In this document: one piece after another, positions 40,716 to 50,624 of the stretch | How the letters are laid out: every line of letters starts with the position of its first letter | Position numbering within the stretch: the stretch's first letter is position 1 | The notes under the pieces: model-generated | Databases searched by the model: none | What the model was told of the DNA's origin: nothing | Seen by the model: only the letters and a program-made list of their open reading frames with translations | Source: Thermodesulfobacteriota bacterium | Lineage (GTDB): Bacteria; Desulfobacterota; Desulfobacteria; Desulfobacterales; JAUWMJ01 | Assembly (NCBI GenBank): GCA_034189135.1 | Contig: JAXHVO010000138.1 | Coordinates: forward strand, 1-57,115 | Length of the DNA: 57,115 nucleotides | Direction: 5' to 3' | Program-made: the position numbers and the translations under genes

Positions 40716-43130
40716 ATGAAAGCAAGTATAGGCTGGTTGAACGATTATACCCCCATTAACATGGATGTGCATTCCCTTGCCAATGCCCTTACCATGGCCG
40801 GGCTGGAAGTTGAGGCGGTGACCGACCGGTTTGGCTACCTGGACAAAGTGGTTGTCGGCCGGATTGTTGAAATCGAACCTCACCCGAATGCGGATAAATT
40901 GAAACTTGTTAAGGTGGACGTGGGCCGTCAAACACTTGCTGTGGTATGCGGTGCTCCCAATGTTTCCCATGATATACTCGCGCCTGTGGCTCTGCCGGGC
41001 ACCGTCTTTCCCAACGGATTTACCCTTGAAAAAAGCATCATCCGTAAGGTGGAATCCGAAGGTATGATTTGCAGTGAAGCCGAGTTGGAACTGGGAAAAG
41101 ACAAAAGCGGGATAATGATCTTAAGCCCCTCTTTACCTGTCGGAGAAAAATTGTCAAAGGCGCTTAAACTTTCGGACGCGGTGATTGAAGTGGATCTGAC
41201 TCCGAACAGGCCCGATTGTCTCAGTATGATCGGAATCGCACGGGAAATTTGCGGGATTCAAAAAACAAAGATTAAATACCCGGATATGAGCCTTGATGAC
41301 CCGACAGATGATATTTCCGGGTTGGCCTCCGTTACCATTAAAGATCCGGATCACTGTCCGCGATATGCCGCCCGGCTGCTAACCGATATTACTGTTGGTC
41401 CCTCTCCTTTCTGGCTTGCCGACCGCCTGCTGTCTGTTGGTTTGAAACCGATAAACAACATTGTAGATATTACCAATTTTGTCTTAATGGAGACCGGCCA
41501 GCCCCTTCATGCTTTTGACTATGATCGTCTGGCTGAAAACAGAATCGTGGTGCGCCGGGCAAATGAAGGTGAATTGTTTACCACCCTTGATATGAATGAA
41601 CGGAAGCTGACCGCAGACATGCTGATGATCTGTGATGGCGAGAAACCGGTTGCTGTCGGCGGTGTCATGGGCGGACTCAATTCAGAAATTGAAGAGACAA
41701 CCACCAAAGTCCTTATTGAAAGTGCGTATTTTGATCCTATCAGTATTAGGAAAACTTCAAAAAAGCTGGGGCTTAACACGGAAGCTTCCCATCGTTTTGA
41801 ACGTGGGGTGGACCCGGAGGGGACTGTTCCAGCGTTGAACAGGGCTGCCCGGCTAATGGTAGAAATCGGCGGCGGCAAATTAGTTAAAGGAATCATTGAT
41901 GAATATCCAAAAAAAATTCCGCCAAAGACAATTCGCTTAAAAATAAGCAAAACCAACCGGCTCCTCGGCACCCAACTGAGCAGGGATGATATCAAGGAAC
42001 TGCTGGAATCCATTGGGCTTTCAGTTAAAAAAAATGACGCAGACACCTTGACGGTGGTTCCGCCTTCTTTCCGGGTGGACATTGAACGGCCGGAAGACCT
42101 TATGGAAGAGGTGGCACGTCTTTCAGGGTATAACAATATACCGACCACCTTTCCGAGTATACCTGCCAAGGCGCGAAAACCGATGAAACAGCTCGATACC
42201 CGAAGACGTATCCTGCAACTGATGACCGGTTTCGGTTTTTGCGAAACAATCAACTATAGTTTTATAAACAGCCTGTCCTGTGACCGTCTTAATCTACCAA
42301 CCGACGATTATAGAAGAAACACGGTTGATATTATAAACCCCCTTACTGAAGATCAGACGGTAATGAGGACATCCTTGGTTCCAGGTCTTCTTGAAACCGC
42401 ATATCGCAACATTTCAAAACAGCAAAAGAATCTCAAGCTGTTTGAAATGGGGAAAATATATATTAAAAAAGACGAGGACAGCCTACCGGAAGAAACAGAA
42501 ATGCTGGCAGGCCTCTGGACGGGTGTACGGCTGGATGATTCGTGGTATGCAAAAGAAACCCCCTGTGATTTTTTTGACCTAAAAGGGGCAGTTGAAGGGC
42601 TGCTAAAAGGCCTGAGTATCGATTCCATCCGATTCTCCGGTTTGGCGAACGATTTATGCGTTTATACAAAACCGGGATATACCGCAGAAATTTTCTCCGC
42701 CAAGGAACATTTGGGATTGGTGGGAGAGATTCACCCTCTCGTTCTTGGTAATTTTAACCTGAAGCAGGCAGTATATATTTTTGAACTTAGCCTCGACCGC
42801 CTCAATGCGCTTTTGCCTGACACCCGACAGTCAAAACCGATTCCAAAATTTCCGGCTGTTTCCCGGGATATCACCGTTATCGTTAACCAAAATACGGAAT
42901 CAGGGGCCATACTCGAATGTATTCAAAACATTCAAGAACAACTGGTTGAAAGCATGCATCTTTTTGATGTTTTTGCCGGCGATCCGATTCCGCCGGGAAA
43001 AAAAAGCGTTTCTATTAGAGTGACTTACAGATCCAATAAAAAAACACTTGAAGATGAGGATGTCGGCCATATACATAAAGCAATGACAGACAGACTTATT
43101 AAAGAATTTGATGCGGGTCTGCCTGAATAA
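40716..43130 (+). CDS. pheT: Phenylalanyl-tRNA synthetase beta subunit
   Basis: 804 residues, beginning two bases after the pheS stop codon. Domains in order: B1 and tRNA-binding (GRIVEIEPHPNADKLKL near 50-66), B3/B4 editing domain in the centre with TNFVLMETGQPLHAFD, B5, a catalytic-like domain, and the C-terminal ferredoxin-fold anticodon-binding domain (FPAVSRDITVIV to the end). The tRNA-binding domain at the N-terminus is typical of bacterial long PheT. Function follows from the family. Confidence 0.95.
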   Translation: MKASIGWLNDYTPINMDVHSLANALTMAGLEVEAVTDRFGYLDKVVVGRIVEIEPHPNADKLKLVKVDVGRQTLAVVCGAPNVSHDILAPVALPGTVFPNGFTLEKSIIRKVESEGMICSEAELELGKDKSGIMILSPSLPVGEKLSKALKLSDAVIEVDLTPNRPDCLSMIGIAREICGIQKTKIKYPDMSLDDPTDDISGLASVTIKDPDHCPRYAARLLTDITVGPSPFWLADRLLSVGLKPINNIVDITNFVLMETGQPLHAFDYDRLAENRIVVRRANEGELFTTLDMNERKLTADMLMICDGEKPVAVGGVMGGLNSEIEETTTKVLIESAYFDPISIRKTSKKLGLNTEASHRFERGVDPEGTVPALNRAARLMVEIGGGKLVKGIIDEYPKKIPPKTIRLKISKTNRLLGTQLSRDDIKELLESIGLSVKKNDADTLTVVPPSFRVDIERPEDLMEEVARLSGYNNIPTTFPSIPAKARKPMKQLDTRRRILQLMTGFGFCETINYSFINSLSCDRLNLPTDDYRRNTVDIINPLTEDQTVMRTSLVPGLLETAYRNISKQQKNLKLFEMGKIYIKKDEDSLPEETEMLAGLWTGVRLDDSWYAKETPCDFFDLKGAVEGLLKGLSIDSIRFSGLANDLCVYTKPGYTAEIFSAKEHLGLVGEIHPLVLGNFNLKQAVYIFELSLDRLNALLPDTRQSKPIPKFPAVSRDITVIVNQNTESGAILECIQNIQEQLVESMHLFDVFAGDPIPPGKKSVSIRVTYRSNKKTLEDEDVGHIHKAMTDRLIKEFDAGLPE

Positions 43131-43198
43131 ATATCAGAGTCCAAAGGGCTTGTCTTGGATTATCCCTGAAAGGGTTTATATCGTAAACACCATAAGTT

Positions 43199-43271
43199 TC
43201 GGGATGCGAGTTACGGGTTATAAAACAGGAATTATTTCCCATTAGCAACTCGCGACCCGTAACCCGCAACA
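43199..43271. repeat. Palindromic repeat family D, short copy 2
   Basis: Contains GATGCGAGTTACGGGTTATA, GGAATTATTTCCCATTAGC and CAACTCGCGACCCGTAACCC, matching the cores of the other three copies. It occupies the gap between pheT and the merR-type gene. Confidence 0.7.
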
Positions 43272-43368
43272 TGGGCCAATCAATCCGGCCTAGCCGTTTG
43301 CCTCTGACCCGATCCTTTGGGTTCGGGTATTTGCTTGATAAAACAAATAATCCAGTTGCCGACTCGAT

Positions 43369-43725
43369 GTGAGCATGCAGATGGAAAATCAACCCAGGCC
43401 CCAAATACCCGATAAATTATACTTCAAAATCGGAGAAGTGAGCGCCATCACCGGGCTTCCGACATACGTACTGAGATTCTGGGAAACTCAATTCACCAAG
43501 ATCAAACCCAAGCGTACCTCATCAGGTCAAAGATTATACCGGAAAAATGATGTCAAGACGGTTTTAACCATTAAAAGCCTTTTGCACGAAAAAAAATTTA
43601 CCATTAAAGGGGCGGTACAGCATTTAAAGATCGATCCCACGGCCAAAGACAAATCGTCGCTCTCTGATACATTAAAAGAAATACGTTTGGAGCTTGAAAG
43701 CCTCCGTCGCATGCTGGGTAAATGA
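43369..43725 (+). CDS. MerR-family transcriptional regulator
   Basis: 118 residues with a MerR winged helix at 18-85: YFKIGEVSAITGLPTYVLRFWE, then RLYRKNDVKTVLTIKSLLHE. A short coiled coil follows (LKEIRLELESLRRML) for dimerisation, with no sensor cysteines, so it is of the HTH-only type. A gene of this kind directly after pheT is a common arrangement, in which place it resembles IHF-alpha in proteobacteria; its target is unknown. GTG at 43369 is called; ATG at 43375 or 43381 may be the true start. Confidence 0.8.
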   Translation: MSMQMENQPRPQIPDKLYFKIGEVSAITGLPTYVLRFWETQFTKIKPKRTSSGQRLYRKNDVKTVLTIKSLLHEKKFTIKGAVQHLKIDPTAKDKSSLSDTLKEIRLELESLRRMLGK

Positions 43726-43762
43726 AAAAATAAGTAATATTCGGATTTATTTCTGAAAAATA

Positions 43763-43789
43763 TTGACAAGGTGTATTTTTTGTCATAGT
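43763..43789 (+). promoter_or_regulatory. Probable promoter of the tRNA-Gly gene
   Basis: TTGACA at 43763-43768 with CATAGT at 43784-43789 (spacer 15 bp), 16 bp upstream of the tRNA. The -35 box is perfect; the spacer is short. Confidence 0.4.
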
Positions 43790-43805
43790 TATTCAGCTTT
43801 GGTAA

Positions 43806-43881
43806 GCGGGCATAGCTCAGTTGGTAGAGTACAAGCTTCCCAAGCTTGGTGTCGCGAGTTCGAATCTCGTTGCCCGCTCCA
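43806..43881 (+). tRNA. tRNA-Gly (anticodon CCC)
   Basis: 76 nt including encoded CCA. Acceptor stem GCGGGCA pairs with TGCCCGC. D-loop AGCTCAGTTGGTAGAG, anticodon loop TTCCCAA with CCC at its centre, and T-arm GCGAG-TTCGAAT-CTCGT are all present. It reads GGG codons. No integration scar or adjacent direct repeat is seen. Confidence 0.93.
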
Positions 43882-44069
43882 TAAGCAGAGACCGTTGAAG
43901 GGGACATTTTTTCAAAAGTGTTTCGAAGTCCGCCTTTTCATTTACACGGGCCAGTATATGGGTAGAGCTTTTATGTATGTTTGGTTTGGAGTTAACTTTT
44001 TCCTATGGGTAATTACATGAACAGTTAAATCTTATAGCTCTACTGCAAAGGATATATCTGAATGAAAAG

Positions 44070-44097
44070 AACGGGCGACAGCCCGTTTTTTTATTTT
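44070..44097 (+). terminator. Rho-independent terminator after the tRNA
   Basis: AACGGGC-gaca-GCCCGTT forms a 7-bp G/C-rich stem with a tetraloop and is followed by TTTTTTATTTTT. It lies between the tRNA and rimP and separates their transcription. Confidence 0.85.
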
Positions 44098-44118
44098 TAG
44101 GGGCAAGAGAAAAGCCCG

Positions 44119-44658
44119 GTGAAAAAATATAAAAAAAGCAAAAATAAAAAGCTTGGCTCCAGGGGAAATGCGTTTCCTGTGGAAAACAGGATAAAAATAG
44201 CAGCCACTGTAAAAGATCTGGCTGAACCATTATGCGAAAGTGAGGGAATCGAACTTGTTTATGTTGAGTATCAGCCGGAGGCAGCAGGGATGATACTCAG
44301 GCTTTATATAGACAAACCACAAGGGGTGACGATAGATGATTGCACTTACATCAGTCGTCAGCTAGGCGATATCCTGGATGTAAATCTTGAAGGCGCCGGG
44401 GCATACAGGTTGGAAGTTTCATCCCCCGGGCCTGACCGCCCGCTGTGGAAAAAAAATGACTTCGACAGATTCAAGGGAAACCTTGCCAGGATAAAGACAT
44501 CTCACCCTTTTGACGGGCAAAAAAATTTTAAAGGAATTCTGCTTGGTATATCAGATGAAAAAGTAAAACTGATGGTTGATAACAAAAATGTCGCCATTCC
44601 ATTGGGGGAAATTGCAAGAGCGCGGCTGGTGAATTACGGAGAAAATCGATGTTTATAA
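44119..44658 (+). CDS. rimP: Ribosome maturation factor RimP
   Basis: 179 residues. RimP helps assemble the 30S subunit. Residues about 25-105 form the N-terminal domain with YVEYQPEAAGMILRLYID and TIDDCTYISRQLGDILDV, then YRLEVSSPGPDRPL, the family signature, at about 95-108. An SH3-like C-terminal domain follows. Start GTG at 44119; the first 20 residues are unusually lysine-rich and may not be conserved. First gene of rimP-nusA-infB, overlapping nusA by 10 bp. Confidence 0.93.
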   Translation: MKKYKKSKNKKLGSRGNAFPVENRIKIAATVKDLAEPLCESEGIELVYVEYQPEAAGMILRLYIDKPQGVTIDDCTYISRQLGDILDVNLEGAGAYRLEVSSPGPDRPLWKKNDFDRFKGNLARIKTSHPFDGQKNFKGILLGISDEKVKLMVDNKNVAIPLGEIARARLVNYGENRCL

Positions 44659-45971
44659 CAGATATAAAACATGTCGTTGACCAGGTAAGTCGAGATAAAG
44701 GTATCGACCGTGATATCCTGATCCAGGCACTTGAAGAAGCCTTAAAATCTGCGGCCAGGAAAAAATACGGAAATCAAATTGATATTGAAGTACAGTATAA
44801 TGAAGAGGTTGGTGAAATAGAGGTTTTCCAGTTTAAAGAAGTCGTAGAGGAAATAACTGAACCTGACCTCCAGATTGGCCTTGAAGAGGGACGTAAACTT
44901 GATGCGGAGTGTGAGATTGGCGACAGTCTCGGAACAAAAATGGACACCAGCACTTTTGGTCGAATCGCTGCCCAGTCAGCCAAACAGGTGATTATCCAGA
45001 AAATTAAGGATGCGGAAAAAGTTGCCATCTATTCAAGCTTTGTCACTCGAAAGGGTGAAATTATAAACGGAATTGTCCAGCGCATTGATCGTGGTGACAT
45101 TATTGTTAATATTGGCCAAACAGAGGGTATTCTTCCGGCGCGGGAACAGGTGCCAAGAGAAAGCTACAGACGAGGTGATCGCATAAGGGCATATATACTG
45201 GACGTTTTGGAGGATACGCGTGGTCCACAGATTGTCCTGTCAAGAACTCACCCGAACTTTCTCATTAATCTGTTCAAAACAGAAGTTCCTGAAATCAACG
45301 AAGGTATTGTCAACATCATGGGAGCAGCGCGCGAACCGGGTGTTCGGGCAAAATTTGCGGTCGCCTCAACCAGCTCGGACATCGATCCTGTAGGAGCTTG
45401 TGTCGGCATGAAGGGCAGCCGTGTCCAAAACGTGGTTCAAGAGCTCAGAGGTGAAAAGATAGATATCATATCCTGGCATGTTGATCCGGCGAAATTTGTA
45501 TGTAATGCTTTGGCGCCTGCTGAAATATCGAGAGTGATTATTGATGAAGATAATCGCTCCATGGAAGTCATTGTTCCGGATGAATTCCTGTCAATCGCCA
45601 TCGGAAAGAAAGGACAGAATGTGCGACTGGCTTCCAAGCTGTCAGGGTGGCACCTTGACGTTAAGAGCGAGACACTATACAGCGAAGCCATGAAAAGTGG
45701 ATATGAGTCTCTGGTGGCTTTGCCCGGAATAGGCGTTAGCATGGCTGATGCCCTGTATGAAAAAGGACTGTTTTCTGCTGAAGAAATCAGCAATGCCAGT
45801 GTAGAAGATTTGACCCAAATCAGGGGTATTGGTGAGGGGAAAGCCGAAAAATTAATATCCGCAGCAACGGAGCTGGTTAAAATGGCTGCAGAAAAAGATG
45901 AAACAGAAGATGTATCCGAAGATAAATCGGAAGATATAACCGAAAACAAACCCAATGATAAGGAAACCTAG
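44649..45971 (+). CDS. nusA: Transcription termination/antitermination protein NusA
   Basis: 440 residues. The N-terminal RNA polymerase-binding domain covers residues 1-125. S1 is near 135-200 (GEIINGIVQRIDRGDIIVNI), KH1 and KH2 are near 230-345 (DPVGACVGMKGSRVQNV, FLSIAIGKKGQNVRLA). A helix-hairpin-helix segment (LPGIGVSMADAL, IRGIGEGKAEKL) follows, then an acidic tail with DK-repeats. Modulates pausing, termination and rRNA antitermination. The start codon overlaps the rimP 3' end. Confidence 0.96.
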   Translation: MFITDIKHVVDQVSRDKGIDRDILIQALEEALKSAARKKYGNQIDIEVQYNEEVGEIEVFQFKEVVEEITEPDLQIGLEEGRKLDAECEIGDSLGTKMDTSTFGRIAAQSAKQVIIQKIKDAEKVAIYSSFVTRKGEIINGIVQRIDRGDIIVNIGQTEGILPAREQVPRESYRRGDRIRAYILDVLEDTRGPQIVLSRTHPNFLINLFKTEVPEINEGIVNIMGAAREPGVRAKFAVASTSSDIDPVGACVGMKGSRVQNVVQELRGEKIDIISWHVDPAKFVCNALAPAEISRVIIDEDNRSMEVIVPDEFLSIAIGKKGQNVRLASKLSGWHLDVKSETLYSEAMKSGYESLVALPGIGVSMADALYEKGLFSAEEISNASVEDLTQIRGIGEGKAEKLISAATELVKMAAEKDETEDVSEDKSEDITENKPNDKET

Positions 45972-46052
45972 GAACTGAGCGACATCATATCTTATTTGTT
46001 AAGTATGGTAACAGTCCCATAGGCGATTCCCCGGTCAAACCGGGCTAAAATG

Positions 46053-46189
46053 GAAAAACGACTGTTTGTTTCTAATAAATATATTCCGTTTTAAACGATG
46101 AAAAACTCGTATATAAGCGATGGTAAAGAAAGAACAGGACGACCAATACGCTCCAACAATTTCCTCATTCAAAACGGAACATATTTATG
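46053..46189. repeat. Inverted repeat and dispersed repeat in the nusA-infB gap
   Basis: 46053-46076 is the 24-bp dispersed repeat also found at 22371. 46074-46103 (AATAAATATATTCCGTTTTA and on) pairs with 46160-46189 as a 30-nt inverted repeat with about five mismatches and a 56-nt loop. A single arm recurs at 8853-8879. The gap has no reading frame, and the ylxR-type gene often found here in related genomes is absent. Confidence 0.6.
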
Positions 46190-46250
46190 GGGGTAACTAT
46201 ACCTGGCTTAAAGTTATTTATAAATGAGTCCTAAGCCAATAGGGGGATAG

Positions 46251-48848
46251 ATGGCAAAAACCAGAATATATGAACTTGCCAGAGAATTCAACATGACAAA
46301 CACTGTTCTCCTGGAAAAGATAAAGGAGATAGGTATCAGTGTGAAGAGCCATATGAGTGTTCTGGATGATGAAACTGTAGGCATGATTCAATCTGAGCTT
46401 TTCAGTAAAAAGCCGGATGCGATCGAAGAAGTACGCATTAAACCAACTGTGATCAGGCGGCGCAAAAGATCTGTTTCCAAGAAAGCGGTTCCCGAACCCA
46501 AGGTTCAGGCGGAAGAAGTGTTGACCGAAAAAAAACCTGAAGACAAGCCTGCTTCAGATAAAACAGTCGAAGAAAGCAAAACTTCAAAGGCAAGTGCTAA
46601 GATTAAAAAGGTTGAGAAAAAGGCTGCCGATAAGGCTGTGCCGAAAAAAGATGTCAAAGAAAAGGTTGAAAAACCGTCTACTATAAAAAAAGTTACTCCC
46701 AAAAAGAAAAAGGTTAAGAAGGAAGTTGCGGCAAAAATCATTAAATTGCCAACAACCCCTGTTGAAAAAACGCCTCGAAAGATAAAAGCCAAAGATAAAA
46801 AACCGGAACCAAAAGTTAAAACATCCACTCCATCCGTCAAGGCTGTGCCAAAAGTAATGCCCTTGAAAACGGATTTGCCTCCCAAGGAAGTAAAGGGAAA
46901 GAAACGAAAGAAAAAGACCGGCGAAAAAGATGGAGATCGAAAATTTTTTGAAAAAAAGATCTCTTTTAGAAAAAAAGCGGTTGTTGAAGCCAAAGATCTG
47001 TATTCCAAGAAACGTCGTGGTCGAAAAGACCGAAAAACAGCTAAAGGAAAAGCGGTTGGAACCGGACAGAAAACGCAGATTACGACCGCCAAAGCCATTA
47101 AACGAAGAATAAAAATCGATGAAACCATTATTCTTTCCGATTTGGCCAAACGTATGGGAATTAAGGCCGGTGAAATGATTAAAGCCTTGATGACCATGGG
47201 CGTTATGGCAACTGTCAATCAAACCATTGATTTTGATACGGCCGTTCTGGTTGCCTCAGAGTTTGATTATGAAGTCGAACGTGCCGCTTTTGAAGAAGAA
47301 ATTGTGTTAAAGGTGGAAAAAGATGATCCTGATAAAATGGTCGAAAGGGCGCCGGTAGTAACCATTATGGGCCATGTTGATCATGGTAAAACATCTCTTC
47401 TGGACGTGATACGAAAAACCAGAGTTACGGCTGCTGAAGCAGGGGGGATTACGCAACATATCGGTGCCTATAACGTTATGACTGATAACGGCCGAATCGT
47501 CTTTCTGGATACTCCGGGACATGAAGCTTTTACTGCCATGCGGGGAAGAGGCGCTAAAATGACGGATATCGTCGTTCTGGTTGTTGCTGCAGATGACGGG
47601 GTTATGCCGCAAACCATTGAAGCGATTAATCACTCCAAAGCTGCAGGGGTACCAATTATTGTGGCAGTGAATAAAATCGATAAGGCAAATGCGGATACTG
47701 AGAAAGTCTATCGCGAGCTTTCAGAAGAAGGGCTTACTGCCGAAGATTGGGGAGGAGACACCATTTTTGCCAGGGTTTCTGCAAAGCAAAACACCGGCAT
47801 TGATGAACTGCTGGAGATGATACTTTTGCAATCCGAAGTGCTTGAATTAAAAGCCAATCCGGAAAAGCCGGCTAAAGGGTATGTTGTTGAGTCAAAGATA
47901 GATCCCGGCAGGGGCGCAGTTGCGACAGTGCTTATACAGGACGGGACCCTTCATGCCGGAGATCCTGTTGTGTGTGGAATTCATTATGGAAAAGTTCGTG
48001 CCCTGTTGAATGACAGAGGACGTCAAGTGGAATCGGCCGGTCCGTCCATACCTGTTGAAGTGATCGGTCTTACCGGCGTGCCGATGGCCGGAGATGAATT
48101 GATTGCCCTTTCAGATGAAAAAAGTGCCAAACAGGTCAGTATTCATCGGGTACAGCGACAGCGCTCTAAAGAACTTGCCAAAACAAGTCGATTAAGTCTT
48201 GAAAAGCTATATGAAAAGATTCAGGAAGGTGAACTGAAAGACTTGAATATAATAATCAAAGCGGATGTCCATGGTTCCATTGAAGCGATCTCGGATTCTT
48301 TGACCAAACTTTCCAATGAAGAAGTAAAAATTAGTGTCATTCATTCCGCTACAGGCACCATTACGGAATCGGATATTTCTCTGGCGGCGGTTTCGGATGC
48401 GATAATTATCGGATTTAACGTTCGGCCAAGTCCCAAGGTTCAAGCCTTTGCCGGCGAAGAAAATGTCGATATACGTTTTTATAATATTATTTATGATGTG
48501 ATTAACGATATTAAAAGTGCCATTGTGGGGATGATGTCTTCGACTTTTGAAGAAAAGGTTCTTGGCCTGGCCGAGGTTCGTGAAGTATTCCATGTTCCCA
48601 AAGTTGGTTCCATTGCCGGCTGTCATGTGACCGACGGAAAAATCGAACGCGGGCAACTGTTGCGCCTTGTCCGGGACGGCGTTGTCTTGTTTGAAGGCAA
48701 GAATTCTTCACTTAGGCGTTTTAAAGATGATGTGAAAGAAGTTCAGAGTGGGTATGAATGTGGCATAGGAATTGAAAACTACAACGACATCAAGGTGGGT
48801 GACGTCATAGAATGCTATTATTTGGAAGAAATTAAACCCGAATTATAG
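46251..48848 (+). CDS. infB: Translation initiation factor IF-2
   Basis: 865 residues. IF2_N at 1-50 ([20 protein letters not shown]). A 230-residue lysine-rich linker follows, then a second IF2_N-like block near 285-340. The GTPase domain has GHVDHGKTS (374-382), DTPGH and NKID. Domains II to IV complete the protein ([11 protein letters not shown] to the end). It brings initiator tRNA to the 30S subunit. The long basic linker is typical of bacterial IF-2 and has very repetitive codons, which produces long false frames on the other strand. GGGGGATAG precedes the ATG. Confidence 0.97.
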   Translation: MAKTRIYELAREFNMTNTVLLEKIKEIGISVKSHMSVLDDETVGMIQSELFSKKPDAIEEVRIKPTVIRRRKRSVSKKAVPEPKVQAEEVLTEKKPEDKPASDKTVEESKTSKASAKIKKVEKKAADKAVPKKDVKEKVEKPSTIKKVTPKKKKVKKEVAAKIIKLPTTPVEKTPRKIKAKDKKPEPKVKTSTPSVKAVPKVMPLKTDLPPKEVKGKKRKKKTGEKDGDRKFFEKKISFRKKAVVEAKDLYSKKRRGRKDRKTAKGKAVGTGQKTQITTAKAIKRRIKIDETIILSDLAKRMGIKAGEMIKALMTMGVMATVNQTIDFDTAVLVASEFDYEVERAAFEEEIVLKVEKDDPDKMVERAPVVTIMGHVDHGKTSLLDVIRKTRVTAAEAGGITQHIGAYNVMTDNGRIVFLDTPGHEAFTAMRGRGAKMTDIVVLVVAADDGVMPQTIEAINHSKAAGVPIIVAVNKIDKANADTEKVYRELSEEGLTAEDWGGDTIFARVSAKQNTGIDELLEMILLQSEVLELKANPEKPAKGYVVESKIDPGRGAVATVLIQDGTLHAGDPVVCGIHYGKVRALLNDRGRQVESAGPSIPVEVIGLTGVPMAGDELIALSDEKSAKQVSIHRVQRQRSKELAKTSRLSLEKLYEKIQEGELKDLNIIIKADVHGSIEAISDSLTKLSNEEVKISVIHSATGTITESDISLAAVSDAIIIGFNVRPSPKVQAFAGEENVDIRFYNIIYDVINDIKSAIVGMMSSTFEEKVLGLAEVREVFHVPKVGSIAGCHVTDGKIERGQLLRLVRDGVVLFEGKNSSLRRFKDDVKEVQSGYECGIGIENYNDIKVGDVIECYYLEEIKPEL

Positions 48849-48916
48849 CAAAAAATGGATCACTGCTCAGTCTTCAACCCAAATAGCTGTGTAGCTAAAA
48901 ATATGGTGCGTGTTCA

Positions 48917-49219
48917 ATGGTAGTGGGAATGGGAATTATTACATTCAGGTTACATGAATGTCACTCCTTGAAAGGCAAAAGAAAAATTATTAAATCGATT
49001 ATCCGCCGGTTGCAAAATAAGTTTAACGCTTCCGTGGCTGAGGTCGGTTTCAATGATATTTATCAAAGATCTCAAATAGGTTTTTCCCTGGTGGGAAACA
49101 ACCGAAAAGTGGTAAACTCAAAGATAGACAAGGTTTTTAATATGGCGGAAGAATTTGGACTTGGCGAAATCATTGATACTGAAATGGAAATCATCAGTAT
49201 AAACAATTTTAAAAGTTAA
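48917..49219 (+). CDS. DUF503 protein
   Basis: 100 residues of the DUF503 (YlxP-like) family: GIITFRLHECHSLKGKRKII at the start, VAEVGFNDIYQRSQIG in the centre. YlxP sits between infB and rbfA in many bacteria and is thought to help ribosome assembly. The position here is exactly that. It ends two bases before rbfA. Confidence 0.9.
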   Translation: MVVGMGIITFRLHECHSLKGKRKIIKSIIRRLQNKFNASVAEVGFNDIYQRSQIGFSLVGNNRKVVNSKIDKVFNMAEEFGLGEIIDTEMEIISINNFKS

Positions 49220-49221
49220 CC

Positions 49222-49602
49222 ATGATAAATTATGAGCGTTCTGACAGGGTAAGCGGCCTGATACAGCAAGTTCTGTCGGAGATACTCCAAAAAGGGATAA
49301 AAGATCCCCGTCTTAAAATGACCACCATTACCAATGTCAAAATGTCGCGGGATTTAAGAGTTGCGCGGATCTACTATGCCATATCCGGTGGAGAAAAAAG
49401 TGTCGAAGAAGTTGCCCAGGGATTTAAAAGTGCCAGGGGATTTGTGAAAAGATCTCTTGCCGGTAAGCTCGGGCTGCGTTATATGCCTGAACTTGAATTT
49501 TTTTATGACGACTCTTTCGATTACGGAGATCATATAAACAAAATTCTAAAGTCAATACAAAAGGAAAATGGATCGGATAATCAATCAACTGCAAAGCAGT
49601 AA
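49222..49602 (+). CDS. rbfA: 30S ribosome-binding factor RbfA
   Basis: 126 residues with the KH-like fold: ERSDRVSGLIQQVLSEIL, KDPRLKMTTITNVKMSRDL, AKIYY-type strand ARIYYAISG and LRYMPELEFFYDDS. Needed for late 16S processing. Its end overlaps the next gene by 35 bp. Confidence 0.94.
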   Translation: MINYERSDRVSGLIQQVLSEILQKGIKDPRLKMTTITNVKMSRDLRVARIYYAISGGEKSVEEVAQGFKSARGFVKRSLAGKLGLRYMPELEFFYDDSFDYGDHINKILKSIQKENGSDNQSTAKQ

Positions 49603-50539
49603 TCATGTTTTGCTGGCATCTCATGCAAACCCTGACGGTGATGCGGTCGGTTCCACCATCGCTATGGGGCTTTTGCTAAACGCAGCAGATAAGAAAATAA
49701 CTTTGTACAACGAAAGTTCGATTCCTGCCGTATATCGTTTCCTGCCCCGTGTTGAAATGATTGGAAATCAGCTTAATTCGGCCAATGAATTTGATACCGC
49801 CGTTATCCTTGATTGCAGTGATTTAGCACGTATCGGCACAGCCGCTTCCATGGTAAAGAATATACCGGCAATTATCAATATGGACCACCATATTTCCAAT
49901 AGCCATTTTGGTCATTTCCACTTCATTGATCCATCTGCCAGTTCAACTGCGGAAATAATTTACCAGCTGATAAAAAAGATGGATGTTGCCATTGATAAGA
50001 GCATGGCTACCTCGATATACACAGGGATATTAACCGACACAGGTTCATTTCGTTTTTCCAATACAACCCAGGCGGCTTTTGCCATATGTCGGGAAATGGT
50101 TGAAAAAGGAGTTGACCCTTCTGATGTTGCCCAGCATGTGTATGGCAGGTACTCTCTTGGCCGAATTAAACTTTTGAATCTTGCGCTAGATTCAATTGAA
50201 ATTCTGCATAATGGGAAACTGTCGATAATGACCGTTACCCAGGAAATGCTAAGCAAAACGCGTACAAGCGCTGAAGATATTGATGGTCTTATCAATTACG
50301 CCAGACGAATAGAAGATGTAAAAATAGCAGCACTTATTCATGAGAAACAAAACGGCGGACACCATTTAAAAGGTTCCGGCCAATTTCACATCAGCCTCAG
50401 ATCTGATGGAACTGTGGACGTTTCCGCCATTGCCGCTTCTTTTGGTGGAGGCGGGCATGCAACTGCAGCAGGATTCGACGTACAAGCAGGCCTGGATAAA
50501 ATAAAATCTGATATTGCAAACTTGTCAGAAAAAAATTAA
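49568..50539 (+). CDS. nrnA: DHH-family nanoRNase/PAP phosphatase
   Basis: 323 residues of the DHH/DHHA1 class. SHANPDGDAVGS (17-28) and NMDHHISN (the DHH motif) hold the manganese site; DCSDLARIG is in between; the C-terminal DHHA1 domain has FGGGGHATAAGF. NrnA degrades nano-RNA and 3'-phosphoadenosine-5'-phosphate. The ATG at 49568 lies within rbfA, behind AAAAGGAAA. Confidence 0.88.
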   Translation: MDRIINQLQSSNHVLLASHANPDGDAVGSTIAMGLLLNAADKKITLYNESSIPAVYRFLPRVEMIGNQLNSANEFDTAVILDCSDLARIGTAASMVKNIPAIINMDHHISNSHFGHFHFIDPSASSTAEIIYQLIKKMDVAIDKSMATSIYTGILTDTGSFRFSNTTQAAFAICREMVEKGVDPSDVAQHVYGRYSLGRIKLLNLALDSIEILHNGKLSIMTVTQEMLSKTRTSAEDIDGLINYARRIEDVKIAALIHEKQNGGHHLKGSGQFHISLRSDGTVDVSAIAASFGGGGHATAAGFDVQAGLDKIKSDIANLSEKN

Positions 50540-50624
50540 GCCTAAATTGCTTATAGTGGTTTTCTTTCAAAAACAGACCCGACAGCGCACTCAAGGGGAT
50601 CAGGTTTTACTTGGCAAATGATTT

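Noticed and set aside
43806-43881. tRNA-Gly as an integration site for an island
   Set aside because: No duplicated tRNA 3' end, no integrase gene and no compositional break downstream.
46505-47222. Two long minus-strand frames (237 and 212 codons) in infB
   Set aside because: They arise from the repetitive lysine codons of the IF-2 linker; the translated products are Phe/Ser/Thr-rich noise.
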